From Nonomuraea cavernae (GTDB lineage: Bacteria; Actinomycetota; Actinomycetes; Streptosporangiales; Streptosporangiaceae): a stretch of DNA of 64,000 bases. Of this stretch, positions 45,320 through 53,908 are shown one piece after another. The stretch's first letter is position 1. Every line of letters starts with the position of its first letter. A program made the translations under genes and the position numbers. The notes under the pieces are model-generated. The model did no database searches, was not told the DNA's origin, and saw nothing but the letters and a program-made list of their open reading frames with translations. The stretch spans positions 231,347 through 295,346 of the forward strand of contig NZ_BMNH01000005.1 of the NCBI RefSeq assembly GCF_014646355.1, read 5' to 3'.

Positions 45320-45346
45320 GGAACTCAGGAGCGCCCTCCGGCGTTG
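45320..45346 (+). promoter_or_regulatory. ECF-type (SigE-like) promoter upstream of sigE
   Basis: GGAACT (45320-45325), 16 bases, then CGTTG (45342-45346) matches the GGAAC-N15/16-GTT consensus of SigE/SigH-class ECF sigma factors. It is about 100 bp before the sigE start and implies autoregulation. Confidence 0.65.
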
Positions 45347-45449
45347 CAGGTTTAAACGGGCTTTGCCGGTCCGGAAGGCAGGCAGTACGCACGAAGGGAC
45401 AAAACCAGGCACTATGGCGGTAGCGGTGGTCCCAGAGAGAGGAGTGCTG

Positions 45450-46055
45450 GTGGACGATAGTGACCACCAGGCCGATACTCCCATGTCTGATTGGACGCCT
45501 CCCACCTGGGAGGAAGTGGTGCGGACTCACTCCGCCCGCGTATATCGACTGGCGTACCGGCTCACCGGCAATGTCCATGACGCCGAGGATCTCACGCAAG
45601 AGGTCTTCGTCCGGGTTTTCAGGTCGTTGTCGAGCTACACGCCCGGCACGTTCGAGGGCTGGCTGCACCGGATCACCACCAACCTGTTTCTCGACATGGC
45701 GCGGCGCAAGCAGCGCATCCGGTTCGAGGGGCTCGCCGACGACGCGGCCGAGCGGTTGCGCGGCCGTGAGCCGTCACCGGCCCAGGCCTTCGACGACGCC
45801 CACTTCGAGCCCGACGTCCAGGCCGCTCTCGACGCGCTCACTCCCGACTTCCGGGCGGCGATCGTGCTGTGCGACATCGAAGGGCTGTCGTACGAGGAGA
45901 TCGCGGCCACGCTCGGCGTCAAGCTGGGCACTGTCCGGAGCCGTATCCACCGTGGCCGGGCGCAGTTGCGGGAGGCGCTCGACCACCGGGCACCCCGTAA
46001 TTCACAACTCCCCCCGCCAGCATTCCCGTCGGGGACCCGTGGGGAGGAAGTCTGA
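45450..46055 (+). CDS. sigE: ECF sigma factor SigE
   Basis: 201 residues from GTG 45450 with AGAGAGGAG upstream. Region 2 reads [20 protein letters not shown] then [10 protein letters not shown] and [19 protein letters not shown]; region 4 has [20 protein letters not shown]. Very close to M. tuberculosis SigE, an envelope-stress sigma factor. Followed immediately by its anti-sigma gene and htrA. Confidence 0.93.
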   Translation: MDDSDHQADTPMSDWTPPTWEEVVRTHSARVYRLAYRLTGNVHDAEDLTQEVFVRVFRSLSSYTPGTFEGWLHRITTNLFLDMARRKQRIRFEGLADDAAERLRGREPSPAQAFDDAHFEPDVQAALDALTPDFRAAIVLCDIEGLSYEEIAATLGVKLGTVRSRIHRGRAQLREALDHRAPRNSQLPPPAFPSGTRGEEV

Positions 46056-46056
46056 T

Positions 46057-46587
46057 ATGTCACATCTTGGAGAACGCGTATCCGCGCTGGTGGACGGTGA
46101 GCTCAATCACACCGAACGCGAGCGTGCCCTGGCTCACCTGACCTTCTGCGCGGAGTGCAGGCGCGAGGTCGAGTCGATGCGGGCGCTGAAGTCGCGCCTG
46201 CGGTCGCTCGACGACATGGTCATGCCGGCCGATCTCACCATGTCGCTGTTGCGGATGTCGGAGCCGGGCGGCCCGCTGCCGCCCCGGGAGCGGCCTTTCC
46301 CTACCCGGACGTTCGGCGGGGTGCCCATCCCGGGCCCCTACAGCATCGCCCCGCTGGACAACCGCCCGCGCAGGGACGCGACCGGCGGCGCTTCCGGCCC
46401 TGGCCGTGGAGCTAGACGACGCTCGACCTACGTCGCCGTGGGCGTGGTCTCGGCGGCCGTCGCCCTCGGCACGTTCTTCGCCGCCTCGGGAGTGGGGCAG
46501 ACCACCCCCAGCCCGCCGGTCGAGCTCTTCAACCAGCACCGGCCCGCGACCCCGCAGGTCACCACGCCGCCGATGCCCACACCCTGA
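46057..46587 (+). CDS. rseA: Zinc-containing anti-sigma factor RseA-like
   Basis: 176 residues, 1 bp after the sigE stop, with GGGGAGGAAG serving as ribosome site. The N-terminal ZAS domain has HLTFCAECRRE (HxxxCxxC), which binds SigE and releases it on oxidative or envelope stress. A transmembrane helix lies at about 122-145 (YVAVGVVSAAVALGTFFAAS). In Mycobacterium the homologue is soluble, so the membrane helix is a difference to note. Confidence 0.88.
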   Translation: MSHLGERVSALVDGELNHTERERALAHLTFCAECRREVESMRALKSRLRSLDDMVMPADLTMSLLRMSEPGGPLPPRERPFPTRTFGGVPIPGPYSIAPLDNRPRRDATGGASGPGRGARRRSTYVAVGVVSAAVALGTFFAASGVGQTTPSPPVELFNQHRPATPQVTTPPMPTP

Positions 46588-46693
46588 CCTTGGCCCGGTG
46601 AGCTGGGATACTCGGTTGGCGTAGTCGGCGGTGACGGGGGCATACGATCTGGGTTCGGGTTTTGTCAGGTGTGCCCATTTTCTGGGGGCATCC

Positions 46694-46723
46694 TTGACAA
46701 TTGCTTTACGACCCTCGTATGCC
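46694..46723 (+). promoter_or_regulatory. Candidate housekeeping promoter for htrA
   Basis: TTGACA (46694-46699), 18 bases, TATGCC (46718-46723), 48 bp before the htrA start. This suggests htrA has its own promoter besides read-through from sigE-rseA. Confidence 0.5.
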
Positions 46724-46770
46724 GATCGCGCCAGGATTGCGGTGTCCGAGCAAGGAGTGGTGAGAGTTAG

Positions 46771-48381
46771 ATGACCGACGAGACGCGCCCCAACGAAGGA
46801 CGCACACCGTCGGACTTCCCCGGCTCACAGGGGCGACCGGAGTTCCTGCCCGCTGATGAGCATCCGGAACAGCCCGGTTGGGGATCCGAGACGAGCTCGT
46901 TCGGTCTCTGGAGCGATCCGTCAGGTCGTTCCACCGGCACGGAGATCTTCGGCCTGCCCGACCGGCCGTACATGACCGCCTCCCACGGTGAGCCGTCGGG
47001 CCCGCAGCCCGGTCCGCAGTCCGCGCAGGGGCCTCTCGGTGACCCGTCCGGCCCGCAGCCCGCTCAGGGCGGCTTCGGCGACCCGTCGGGCCCGCAGTCG
47101 ACGCGCGCCTACGAGAGCCCCTTCTTCGGCACCTCGGCCGGCCCGCCTCCCTACGGCGGCGAGGCGCCCCCGCCGCCTCCGCGCGGCGCGCTCGGGATGG
47201 GGCAGGGGTGGGCGCCGCCGCCCGGGTCACCGGGCGCGGCCACGGCCAGGCGCGGGCCGAGCGTCAGTCTGATGGTCGTCCTGGCCGTCGTCATCGCCCT
47301 GCTGGCCTCCTTGCTCGGCAGCGTCGGCACCTACCTGCTGACCAGGAGCGGCGACGGCACCGACCCGTCCTACAGCCTCGGCCCAGCTCCCAGCGGCGCC
47401 GTCAACCGGCCTCCCGACTCGGTGGCCGGCGTGGCGTCGCGCGTGCTGCCCAGCGTCGTCTCGCTGGAGGTCGGCAACGGCAGCAACACCGAGGGCGCGA
47501 CCGGCTCCGGCTTCCTGATCAAGAACGGCTACGTGGTCACCAACAACCACGTGGTCGCCATGGCCGCCAAGGGCGGCGAGATCCGGATCATGTTCAACAA
47601 CCGCAAGACCACGACCGCCCGCATCGTGGGCCGTGACCCCGGCTCCGACCTGGCGGTGGTCAAGCCGGAGGAGACGTTCGGCACCCCCGAGATCACCCTG
47701 GGCAACTCCGACCAGGTGGTCGTCGGCGACCCGGTCATCGCGGTCGGCTCGCCGCTGGGCCTGTCCGGCACGGTCACCACGGGCATCGTCAGCTCCCTCA
47801 ACCGCCCGGTCATCGCCGGAGACGAGAGCGGCACGTCCGCCGAGGAGCCCGCCTACATCAGCGCCATCCAGACCGACGCCGCCATCAACCCCGGCAACTC
47901 GGGCGGACCCCTGGTCAACGGCAAGGGCGAGGTCGTGGGGGTCAACTCCGCGATCGCCACGTTGAGCCGCTCACTCGGCAGCCAGAGCGGCAGCATCGGC
48001 CTCGGGTTCGCGATCCCGGTCAACCAGGCTCGCCGCGTCGCCGAGGAGCTCGTCAGCACCGGCAAGGCCAAGCGCCCCAAGATCGGCATCGTGCTGGACC
48101 GCGACTACAAGGGCGAGGGCGTCCGCATCACCACCGACCGGGTCGACGGCCGGCAGCCGGTCGACGCCAACGGGCCGGCGGCCAAGGCGGGCCTCAAGGA
48201 GGGCGACGTGCTGATGGAGATCGACGGGCTCCGCCTGCAGGACGGCAACGAGCTCATCGCGCTGATCCGCAGCAAGGCCCCCGGCTCCCAGATCACCGTC
48301 AAGTACCTGCGCAACGGCGAGGAGCGCACCGCCACTCTGACCGTGACGGCCGACGACGAACCCGTCGCCACACCGTCCTGA
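46771..48381 (+). CDS. htrA: HtrA-family membrane serine protease
   Basis: 536 residues. A disordered cytoplasmic N-terminus of about 160 residues contains three DPSGPQ repeats. One transmembrane helix (about 168-195, SLMVVLAVVIALLASLLGSV) is followed by an extracytoplasmic trypsin-like domain with His in VVTNNHVV, Asp in GSDLAVV and Ser in NPGNSGGPL. A C-terminal PDZ domain begins near 450. It degrades or refolds damaged envelope proteins and may act on RseA. Same order as sigE-rseA-htrA-tatB in M. tuberculosis. Confidence 0.93.
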   Translation: MTDETRPNEGRTPSDFPGSQGRPEFLPADEHPEQPGWGSETSSFGLWSDPSGRSTGTEIFGLPDRPYMTASHGEPSGPQPGPQSAQGPLGDPSGPQPAQGGFGDPSGPQSTRAYESPFFGTSAGPPPYGGEAPPPPPRGALGMGQGWAPPPGSPGAATARRGPSVSLMVVLAVVIALLASLLGSVGTYLLTRSGDGTDPSYSLGPAPSGAVNRPPDSVAGVASRVLPSVVSLEVGNGSNTEGATGSGFLIKNGYVVTNNHVVAMAAKGGEIRIMFNNRKTTTARIVGRDPGSDLAVVKPEETFGTPEITLGNSDQVVVGDPVIAVGSPLGLSGTVTTGIVSSLNRPVIAGDESGTSAEEPAYISAIQTDAAINPGNSGGPLVNGKGEVVGVNSAIATLSRSLGSQSGSIGLGFAIPVNQARRVAEELVSTGKAKRPKIGIVLDRDYKGEGVRITTDRVDGRQPVDANGPAAKAGLKEGDVLMEIDGLRLQDGNELIALIRSKAPGSQITVKYLRNGEERTATLTVTADDEPVATPS

Positions 48382-48533
48382 TCCGGATGCGCGACGCGTC
48401 ACCGCCCTGGACGGAGCTGTCCAGGTTTGGGATCGTCAGCGTGGGTGGGCGCCCGAGCTGTCCCGGCTAGCCCTTAGTCTGGGATTTGACCGGGGTCGTC
48501 CTCGGAGCTATTTCACTGCGGTAGGAGCTCACC

Positions 48534-48899
48534 GTGTTCGGACTCGGCTGGATGGAGATCGGAGCGCTGATCGTCATCGCGCTGCTCGTCTTCGGTCCGG
48601 ATAAGCTGCCCCAGGTGGCGTCACAGGCGGGCGAGACGCTGCGCAACCTGCGCCGGATGGCCAACAACGCGCGCGAGGACCTGCGTGCCGGGCTGCCGCC
48701 GGAGCTCTCCAACTTCGACCCCGCCGACCTCAATCCGCGCACCTTCGTCCGCAAGCACCTCCTGGACGACGTGGAGAAGGACTGGAACGGCCGGCCTCGG
48801 GAGCTGGAGCCCGCCACGGCGGCCTACGTCGCGGAGGCGGAGCCGGTCGACCCGTTGGGCTACGGCGAGATCCCGCCGTACGACTCCGAGGCGACCTGA
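48534..48899 (+). CDS. tatB: Sec-independent translocase protein TatB
   Basis: 121 residues. A short N-terminal helix (MFGLGWMEIGALIVIALLVF), then GPDKLPQVASQAGETLRNLR forming the conserved amphipathic helix with the FGPDKLP hinge. TatB receives twin-arginine substrates at the TatC complex. GTG start with GTAGGAGC upstream; the 152-bp gap from htrA holds its leader. Confidence 0.9.
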   Translation: MFGLGWMEIGALIVIALLVFGPDKLPQVASQAGETLRNLRRMANNAREDLRAGLPPELSNFDPADLNPRTFVRKHLLDDVEKDWNGRPRELEPATAAYVAEAEPVDPLGYGEIPPYDSEAT

Positions 48900-48915
48900 C
48901 GCCCGCGGAACACGG

Positions 48916-48943
48916 CGGGCCCGCTCGCGGACGAGCGGGCCCG
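48916..48943. terminator. Bidirectional terminator between tatB and mrp
   Basis: A perfect 12-bp stem CGGGCCCGCTCG/CGAGCGGGCCCG with a CGGA tetraloop, in the 57-bp gap between convergent genes, followed by GCGAAAA. Confidence 0.85.
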
Positions 48944-48956
48944 TAGCGAAAAGGCG

Positions 48957-50093
48957 TCAGCGGTTGGGCGACAGACCCAGCTGCAGCCCCTTGATGCTGG
49001 ACGAGCGCTTGCTCAGAGCCGCCGCGATCGAGCGGAGCTCGGCGGCGGCGGGAGAGTCGGGATCGGTCAGCACGAGCGGCTTGCCCTCGTCGCCGCCCTC
49101 GCGCAGCCGCAGGTCGATCGGGACCTGACCGAGCAGCGGCACCCGGGTGCCGAGGGTGCGGGTGAGCGCGTCGGCGACCGTCTGGCCACCGCCCTCGCCG
49201 AAGACCGAGATGCGCTCGTCGCAGTGGGGGCAGGGCAGCCACGCCATGTTCTCGATGACGCCGGCGATCTGCTGGTGCGTCTGGGCCGCGATCGAACCCG
49301 CCCGCTCGGCCACCTCGGCGGCGGCCATCTGCGGCGTGGTCACGACGAGGATCTCGGCCGACGGAAGGCGCTGGGCCACCGAGATGGCGATGTCGCCGGT
49401 GCCCGGAGGCAGGTCGAGCAGGAGGACGTCGAGATCGCCCCAGTAGACGTCGGCGAGGAACTGGTGGAGCGCCCGGTCGAGCATCGGCCCGCGCCACACC
49501 ACCGCGCTGTTGCCCTCGGGCTTGAACATGCCGACCGAGATGACCTTGATGTCATGCGCCACCGGCGGCATGATCATGTCCTCGACCTTGGTCGGCCGGT
49601 CGGAGGCGCCCAGCATGCGCGGGATGCTGTGGCCGTAGATGTCGGCGTCGACGATGCCGACCTTGAGGCCGCCCGCGGCCATGGCGGCGGCCAGGTTGAC
49701 CGTCACGGACGACTTGCCGACGCCGCCCTTGCCGCTGGCCACCGCGAAGACCCGGGTCAGCGAGCCCGGCTGGTTGAAGGGGATCTCCTTCTCGGGCCCC
49801 CGGTCGCCGCGGAGCTTGGTCTGCAGGGTCTTGCGTTGCTCGGTGCTCATGACGTCGAGCTCGATCTCGACGCCTGTGACACCGTCGAGGGCGGTGATCG
49901 AGGCGGTGACGTCGCGGCGGATGGTGTCCTTCATCGGGCAGCCGGCGACGGTGAGGTAGACGCCGACGCGTACGACTCCGTCGGGGGCGATGTCGATGCT
50001 CTTGACCATGCCGAGATCGGTGATCGGGCGACGGATCTCGGGGTCGATGACGGTGGCGAGCGCTGCCGTCACCTGTTCCTGGGTTGGTGCCAT
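48957..50093 (-). CDS. mrp: Mrp/ApbC iron-sulfur carrier P-loop ATPase
   Basis: 378 residues from ATG 50093; a longer upstream frame is rejected. The N-terminal DUF59/MIP18 domain (about 1-95) has AGCPMKDTIRRDV. The P-loop domain has the deviant Walker A SGKGGVGKSSVTVNLA and DADIYGHSIPRMLG. The C-terminal cluster-binding pair is in LPCPHCDE. It delivers Fe-S clusters to apoproteins. Confidence 0.93.
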   Translation of the reverse strand: MAPTQEQVTAALATVIDPEIRRPITDLGMVKSIDIAPDGVVRVGVYLTVAGCPMKDTIRRDVTASITALDGVTGVEIELDVMSTEQRKTLQTKLRGDRGPEKEIPFNQPGSLTRVFAVASGKGGVGKSSVTVNLAAAMAAGGLKVGIVDADIYGHSIPRMLGASDRPTKVEDMIMPPVAHDIKVISVGMFKPEGNSAVVWRGPMLDRALHQFLADVYWGDLDVLLLDLPPGTGDIAISVAQRLPSAEILVVTTPQMAAAEVAERAGSIAAQTHQQIAGVIENMAWLPCPHCDERISVFGEGGGQTVADALTRTLGTRVPLLGQVPIDLRLREGGDEGKPLVLTDPDSPAAAELRSIAAALSKRSSSIKGLQLGLSPNR

Positions 50094-50251
50094 CGAAGTC
50101 TCGGCACGAGGGAGTGCCGTCCCTCCTTTGTCGTCTATGTAGGACAGGCGCTGCACGCCAGTGAGGATGCCCCTCCATGGTATGAACCAGTGCCCCGGCA
50201 CGGTTAATCCCCAACTGTTTAGGTGTCCGTGCAACGTTCTAAGGTTACTCC

Positions 50252-50722
50252 GTGACTCTTCTGCACGACGAGAGCCTCACCGCCGAGGAGCTGACGGTCT
50301 GGCGGATGCTGCAGCGAGCCCAGATGCGGGTCACCCGCCATCTTGAGGCGGAGCTGCTCGTCGCCCACGACCTCGCCCTGGCCTCCTACGACGTGCTGCT
50401 CCAGCTCGCGGAGGCGCCCGAGCGGCGGCTGCGGATGAACGACCTGGCGGGCAGGGTGCTGCTGTCCCGCAGCGGCCTGACGAGGCTGATCGACCGGCTG
50501 CAGCGTGACGGGCTGGTGGAACGCGAGGCGTGCGCGAGCGACGCGCGCGGTCTCTACGCCGTGCTCACCGACACCGGCGCCGCCCGGCTGGCCCAGGCCA
50601 CTCCCACCTATCTGGGGGGCATCAGGAGCCAGTTCCTCGACCTGCTCGCCCCCGGCGAGATCGAGCAGGTGCGCGTGATGCTGGCCAAGCTGGCGGCGCT
50701 CGACCTCACCGGCGCTCCCTGA
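50252..50722 (+). CDS. MarR-family transcriptional regulator
   Basis: 156 residues. Winged HTH: YDVLLQLAEAPERRLRMNDL and SRSGLTRLIDRLQRDGLVER. Ligand unknown. GTG start. Divergent from mrp, and its 3' end overlaps the convergent DUF1003 gene by 17 bp. Confidence 0.87.
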   Translation: MTLLHDESLTAEELTVWRMLQRAQMRVTRHLEAELLVAHDLALASYDVLLQLAEAPERRLRMNDLAGRVLLSRSGLTRLIDRLQRDGLVEREACASDARGLYAVLTDTGAARLAQATPTYLGGIRSQFLDLLAPGEIEQVRVMLAKLAALDLTGAP

Positions 50723-51176
50723 GCTCCTCCAGCAGCCGCTGCACCTCGGAGTGCAGATAGTCGCGGGTGGCCACCTCGCTCAGGGCCATCCGCAGCCCGG
50801 CGATCTCGCGGGTCAGATACTCGATCTCCGCCTGGTTGCGCTCGGCCGCCTCGCGGTCCTGCTCGTACTGGACGCGGTCCCTGTCGGCCTGGCGGTTCTG
50901 CGCCAGCAGGATGAGCGGTGCGGCGTACGAGGCCTGCAGCGACAGCATGAGCGTGAGGAAGATGAACGGATAGGGGTCGAACCGCAGAAGTTCTGGGGCG
51001 AAGACGTTCCAGAGCCCCCAGATCCCGACGAACACCGTCATGTAGACGAGGAACCTGGCGGTGCCGAGGAAGCGGGCGATCTCCTCGGACAGCCGGCCGA
51101 ACGCCTCGCGGTCGTAGTGAGGGCGCAGCGTGCGGCGCAGCTCGCGGGGCTGGTCGAGACGGTCGGTGCTGGTCAC
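50706..51176 (-). CDS. DUF1003 membrane protein
   Basis: 156 residues, two transmembrane helices: FLVYMTVFVGIWGLWNVF, and PFIFLTLMLSLQASYAAPLI, joined by a PYPF-type turn. A charged coiled coil (QNRQADRDRVQYEQDREAAE) follows. Function unknown. The GTG overlaps the stop of the MgtE-like gene (GTGA), so the two are coupled. Confidence 0.85.
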   Translation of the reverse strand: MTSTDRLDQPRELRRTLRPHYDREAFGRLSEEIARFLGTARFLVYMTVFVGIWGLWNVFAPELLRFDPYPFIFLTLMLSLQASYAAPLILLAQNRQADRDRVQYEQDREAAERNQAEIEYLTREIAGLRMALSEVATRDYLHSEVQRLLEELRERR

Positions 51177-52378
51177 GGGTGCAGCCTTTCGCGCCAGTCC
51201 TTCGGCAGCATGTGGTCGAGCACGTCGTCGACCGTCACCGCGCCGACCAGCCTGCCCAGCTCGTCGACGACCGGAGCCGCCACGAGGTTGTAGTTGGCCA
51301 GGTAGGCGGCCACGTCGGGCAGCCTGAGCTCCGGTCTGATGGGGTCGATCGAGGGGTCGAGCGCGGCCCCCAGAAGGGTGGAGGGCGGGTCGCGCAGCAG
51401 CCGCTGGAAGTGGCTCACGCCCAGGTAGGCCCCGGTCGGGGTCTCGGTGGGCGGCCGGGTCACGTAGACCTGGGCGGCGATGGCCGGCGTCAGGTCCTTG
51501 AGCCGGATGTTCGCGAGGGCCTCGGCCACCGTGGCGGTCGGGGGCAGGATCACGGGCTCGCTGGTCATCATGCCGCCGGCGGTGTCCTGGGGGTAGGTGA
51601 GCAGCCGCCGCACGGGGGCCGCCTCGCCCGGCTCCATCAGCGCGAGCAGCCGGGCCGCCTCCTCGGGAGGCAGGTCGTGCAGCAGGTCGGCGGCGTCGTC
51701 GGGGCCCATCTCCTCCAGGACGTCGGCCGCCCGCTCGGGCTCCAGCGTGCTGAGGATGCCGATCTGGTCGCGGGGCGGCATCTCCTCCAGCACGTCGGCG
51801 AGCCGGTCGTCGTCGAGCGCGCGGGCGACCTCGAGCCGCCGCTTGCCGGACAGCTCGTGCAGGGCGCTGGCCAGGTCGGCGGCGCGCATGGACTCGAAGG
51901 AGGCGATCAGCCCGGCGGTGCCCTGGTCCTTCTGCAGCACGTCGAAGCCGGCCACCTCGCCCCAGTCGACGACCCGGGCCTCGCGCCGCCGCCTGCCTCG
52001 GTAGACGGCCACGCTGGTGATCTCCCAGATCGAGGGCTTCGTCTCCTCCATCGCCACGTCGTAGACGGTCATCTGCTGGCCGCCGACGGTCACGGCGAGG
52101 TCGAGCATCTCGCCGACGACGAGCGTCTCGGTGGTCCGCTTCTCGAACCTGCGGACGTTGAGCTTGCCGGTGAAGATCACGGCGCCCGCCTCGATGCCGC
52201 GCACGCGGGTGATGGGCAGGAAGACGCGGCGGCGTGGCTGCACCTCGACGACCATGCCGTGGACACTTGGCGGACGGGAGCCGCGCAGGCCGACGACGAC
52301 GTCCCGGATGCGGCCGATCTGGTCGCCCGCGGGGTCGAAGACCGAGGTCCCGGCCAGGCGGGCCGCGAAGATCTTCAC
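51173..52378 (-). CDS. MgtE-like magnesium-sensor protein without channel domain
   Basis: 401 residues. An N-terminal PRC-barrel-like domain (about 1-90), an MgtE N superhelical domain (about 160-265 with repeated DDDRLADVLEEM, ERAADVLEEM and PDDAADLLHDLP), and two CBS domains (about 275-400). The five-helix MgtE channel is missing, so it cannot transport on its own; it may sense Mg2+ or nucleotide and act on the coupled DUF1003 membrane protein. Matches the Rv1232c type (from memory). Confidence 0.87.
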   Translation of the reverse strand: MKIFAARLAGTSVFDPAGDQIGRIRDVVVGLRGSRPPSVHGMVVEVQPRRRVFLPITRVRGIEAGAVIFTGKLNVRRFEKRTTETLVVGEMLDLAVTVGGQQMTVYDVAMEETKPSIWEITSVAVYRGRRRREARVVDWGEVAGFDVLQKDQGTAGLIASFESMRAADLASALHELSGKRRLEVARALDDDRLADVLEEMPPRDQIGILSTLEPERAADVLEEMGPDDAADLLHDLPPEEAARLLALMEPGEAAPVRRLLTYPQDTAGGMMTSEPVILPPTATVAEALANIRLKDLTPAIAAQVYVTRPPTETPTGAYLGVSHFQRLLRDPPSTLLGAALDPSIDPIRPELRLPDVAAYLANYNLVAAPVVDELGRLVGAVTVDDVLDHMLPKDWRERLHP

Positions 52379-52472
52379 GTGAGCAGGCTAACAGTGGCGC
52401 GGCGTTGCGCCTGGAACGCCCTACGTGTCAGGATCATACGTTGCTAACGGTACTTACTCTGGATGGTGCGGC

Positions 52473-53414
52473 ATGCGGAATGCCGGTCTCGCCTTCGCGC
52501 TGGTCTCAGCGTCCTGTTTCGCCTTCTCCGGGCCGATGGGAAAATACCTCATCGAGGGCGGCCTGACCCCGATCGAGGCCGTGTGGTGCCGCATGGCGGG
52601 CGCCGGGTTGCTGTTGTTCGCCGTCCTCGCCGTGCTGCGACCCGCCGTGCTGCGGATCCCTCGCTCCCGGCTGCCGTTCTTCGCTCTGTACGCGATCGTG
52701 GCCGTGGCCGGAGTGCAGTCGCTGTACTTCGTGGCGATCACCCGGCTGCCGGTGGGAATCGTGCTGCTGCTGGAGTACATGTCGCCGGTGATGGTGGTCA
52801 TCTGGGTGCGGTTCGTCCGGGGGATCAGGCTGGCCCGCGCCGCCTACCTCGGGGCCGTGGTGGCCGTGGCGGGGCTGGGCATCGTCGTGGAGGCGTGGGA
52901 CGGGCTCCGGCTGGACGGGCTCGGCCTGCTGCTGGGCCTGGTGGCCGGGGCGTGCTGCGCCGGATATTTCCTGATGAGCGATAGCTTCGGGGACGATATC
53001 GACCCGCTGGGTCTGATCGCCTGGGGCATGATCGGAGCGGCTGTGGTGCTCGTCCCGTTCGCCCGGCCGTGGGGCATCCCGTGGGAGTCGTTCACCGTCT
53101 CGGTCGCGCCGCAGGGCGGGGTCACGCTGCCGGTGCTGGGGGCGTACCTGTGGATGGTGCTGATCGCCACCGTGACGGCGTACATCCTGGGCGTCAACGC
53201 GGTGCGGCGGCTGTCGGCGGCGGTGGGGGCCACGGTGGCGTCGCTGGAGGTCATCGGCGGCGCGCTGGTCGCCTGGGCGCTGGTGGGCGAGACGCTGGGC
53301 GTCTTCCAGATCATCGGCGGCCTGATCGTCCTGTCGGGCGCCCTGCTGGCGCAGACCGCCTCGGCCCGCCGCTCACCGGCGCCGGGGGTGGCCGAGCCGG
53401 TGCGCGTGACCTGA
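52473..53414 (+). CDS. EamA-family (DMT) transporter
   Basis: 313 residues with ten hydrophobic helices in two EamA repeats (about 5-140 and 150-285). First repeat ends with GIVLLLEYMSPVMVVIW; second with SLEVIGGALVAWALVGETLG. Probably an exporter of amino acids or metabolites (RhaT/YdcZ-like group); substrate unknown. ATG 52473 with GGATGG upstream. Confidence 0.85.
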   Translation: MRNAGLAFALVSASCFAFSGPMGKYLIEGGLTPIEAVWCRMAGAGLLLFAVLAVLRPAVLRIPRSRLPFFALYAIVAVAGVQSLYFVAITRLPVGIVLLLEYMSPVMVVIWVRFVRGIRLARAAYLGAVVAVAGLGIVVEAWDGLRLDGLGLLLGLVAGACCAGYFLMSDSFGDDIDPLGLIAWGMIGAAVVLVPFARPWGIPWESFTVSVAPQGGVTLPVLGAYLWMVLIATVTAYILGVNAVRRLSAAVGATVASLEVIGGALVAWALVGETLGVFQIIGGLIVLSGALLAQTASARRSPAPGVAEPVRVT

Positions 53415-53438
53415 GACCCGTGGCCGCCCAGAGCCGGC

Positions 53439-53464
53439 GCCCAGAGCGGGTGCCCAGAGCGGGT
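53439..53464. repeat. 13-bp perfect tandem repeat
   Basis: GCCCAGAGCGGGT occurs twice in a row, with a looser copy before it, in the 68-bp gap between convergent genes. Confidence 0.8.
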
Positions 53465-53482
53465 GCTCAGGTTGCGGGCGCT

Positions 53483-53851
53483 TCAGGCTGTGGGCGTGAG
53501 GCGTAGCACCGTGGACTCCCGCGCCCACCGGTCGGTCAGGTGGACGCTGTCGGGAGCGTTGAGGCGCTCCTTGGCCAGCGCGGCGACGGCGTCGGGCTCG
53601 GCGGCCTGGTCGACCACCCGGACCGCGGCCTCGAACTCCACCAGCCGGGCGCCGTTGTCCTTGCTGCGCAGCGTCACGCGCACCCGGTCGAGGGCGTCGA
53701 GCCCCGGCAGGACCTGCTCGCCACCCCCGGTGACGAGGTAGATGCCGCCGTCGTGCCAGGCGTGCCAGGCCAGGCGCGGACGGTCGAGCGTGAGCCAGAG
53801 GATGCCCGACTTCTTGGCGCCCTCCTCGATGGCCACGGTGTTGTCGCTCAC
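53483..53851 (-). CDS. Conserved hypothetical protein, possible split-barrel fold
   Basis: 122 residues from GTG 53851. The pattern LWLTLDRPRLAWHAWHDGGI, YLVTGGGEQVLPGLD and VRVTLRSKDNGARLVEFEA resembles actinobacterial proteins of the pyridoxamine-oxidase-like split-barrel kind, but no FMN-binding motif is certain. The longer frame upstream overlaps the divergent CitE-like gene and is rejected. Confidence 0.7.
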   Translation of the reverse strand: MSDNTVAIEEGAKKSGILWLTLDRPRLAWHAWHDGGIYLVTGGGEQVLPGLDALDRVRVTLRSKDNGARLVEFEAAVRVVDQAAEPDAVAALAKERLNAPDSVHLTDRWARESTVLRLTPTA

Positions 53852-53908
53852 AGCAACGACTGTAACCCCGGCCCGAGAGCTTCGGAGCGTCCCCGTTAAC
53901 GTGTGCGC

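Noticed and set aside
45350..45357. GTTTAAAC palindrome as an operator
   Set aside because: Only 8 bp and just downstream of the predicted SigE promoter; could be chance or part of the transcription-start region.
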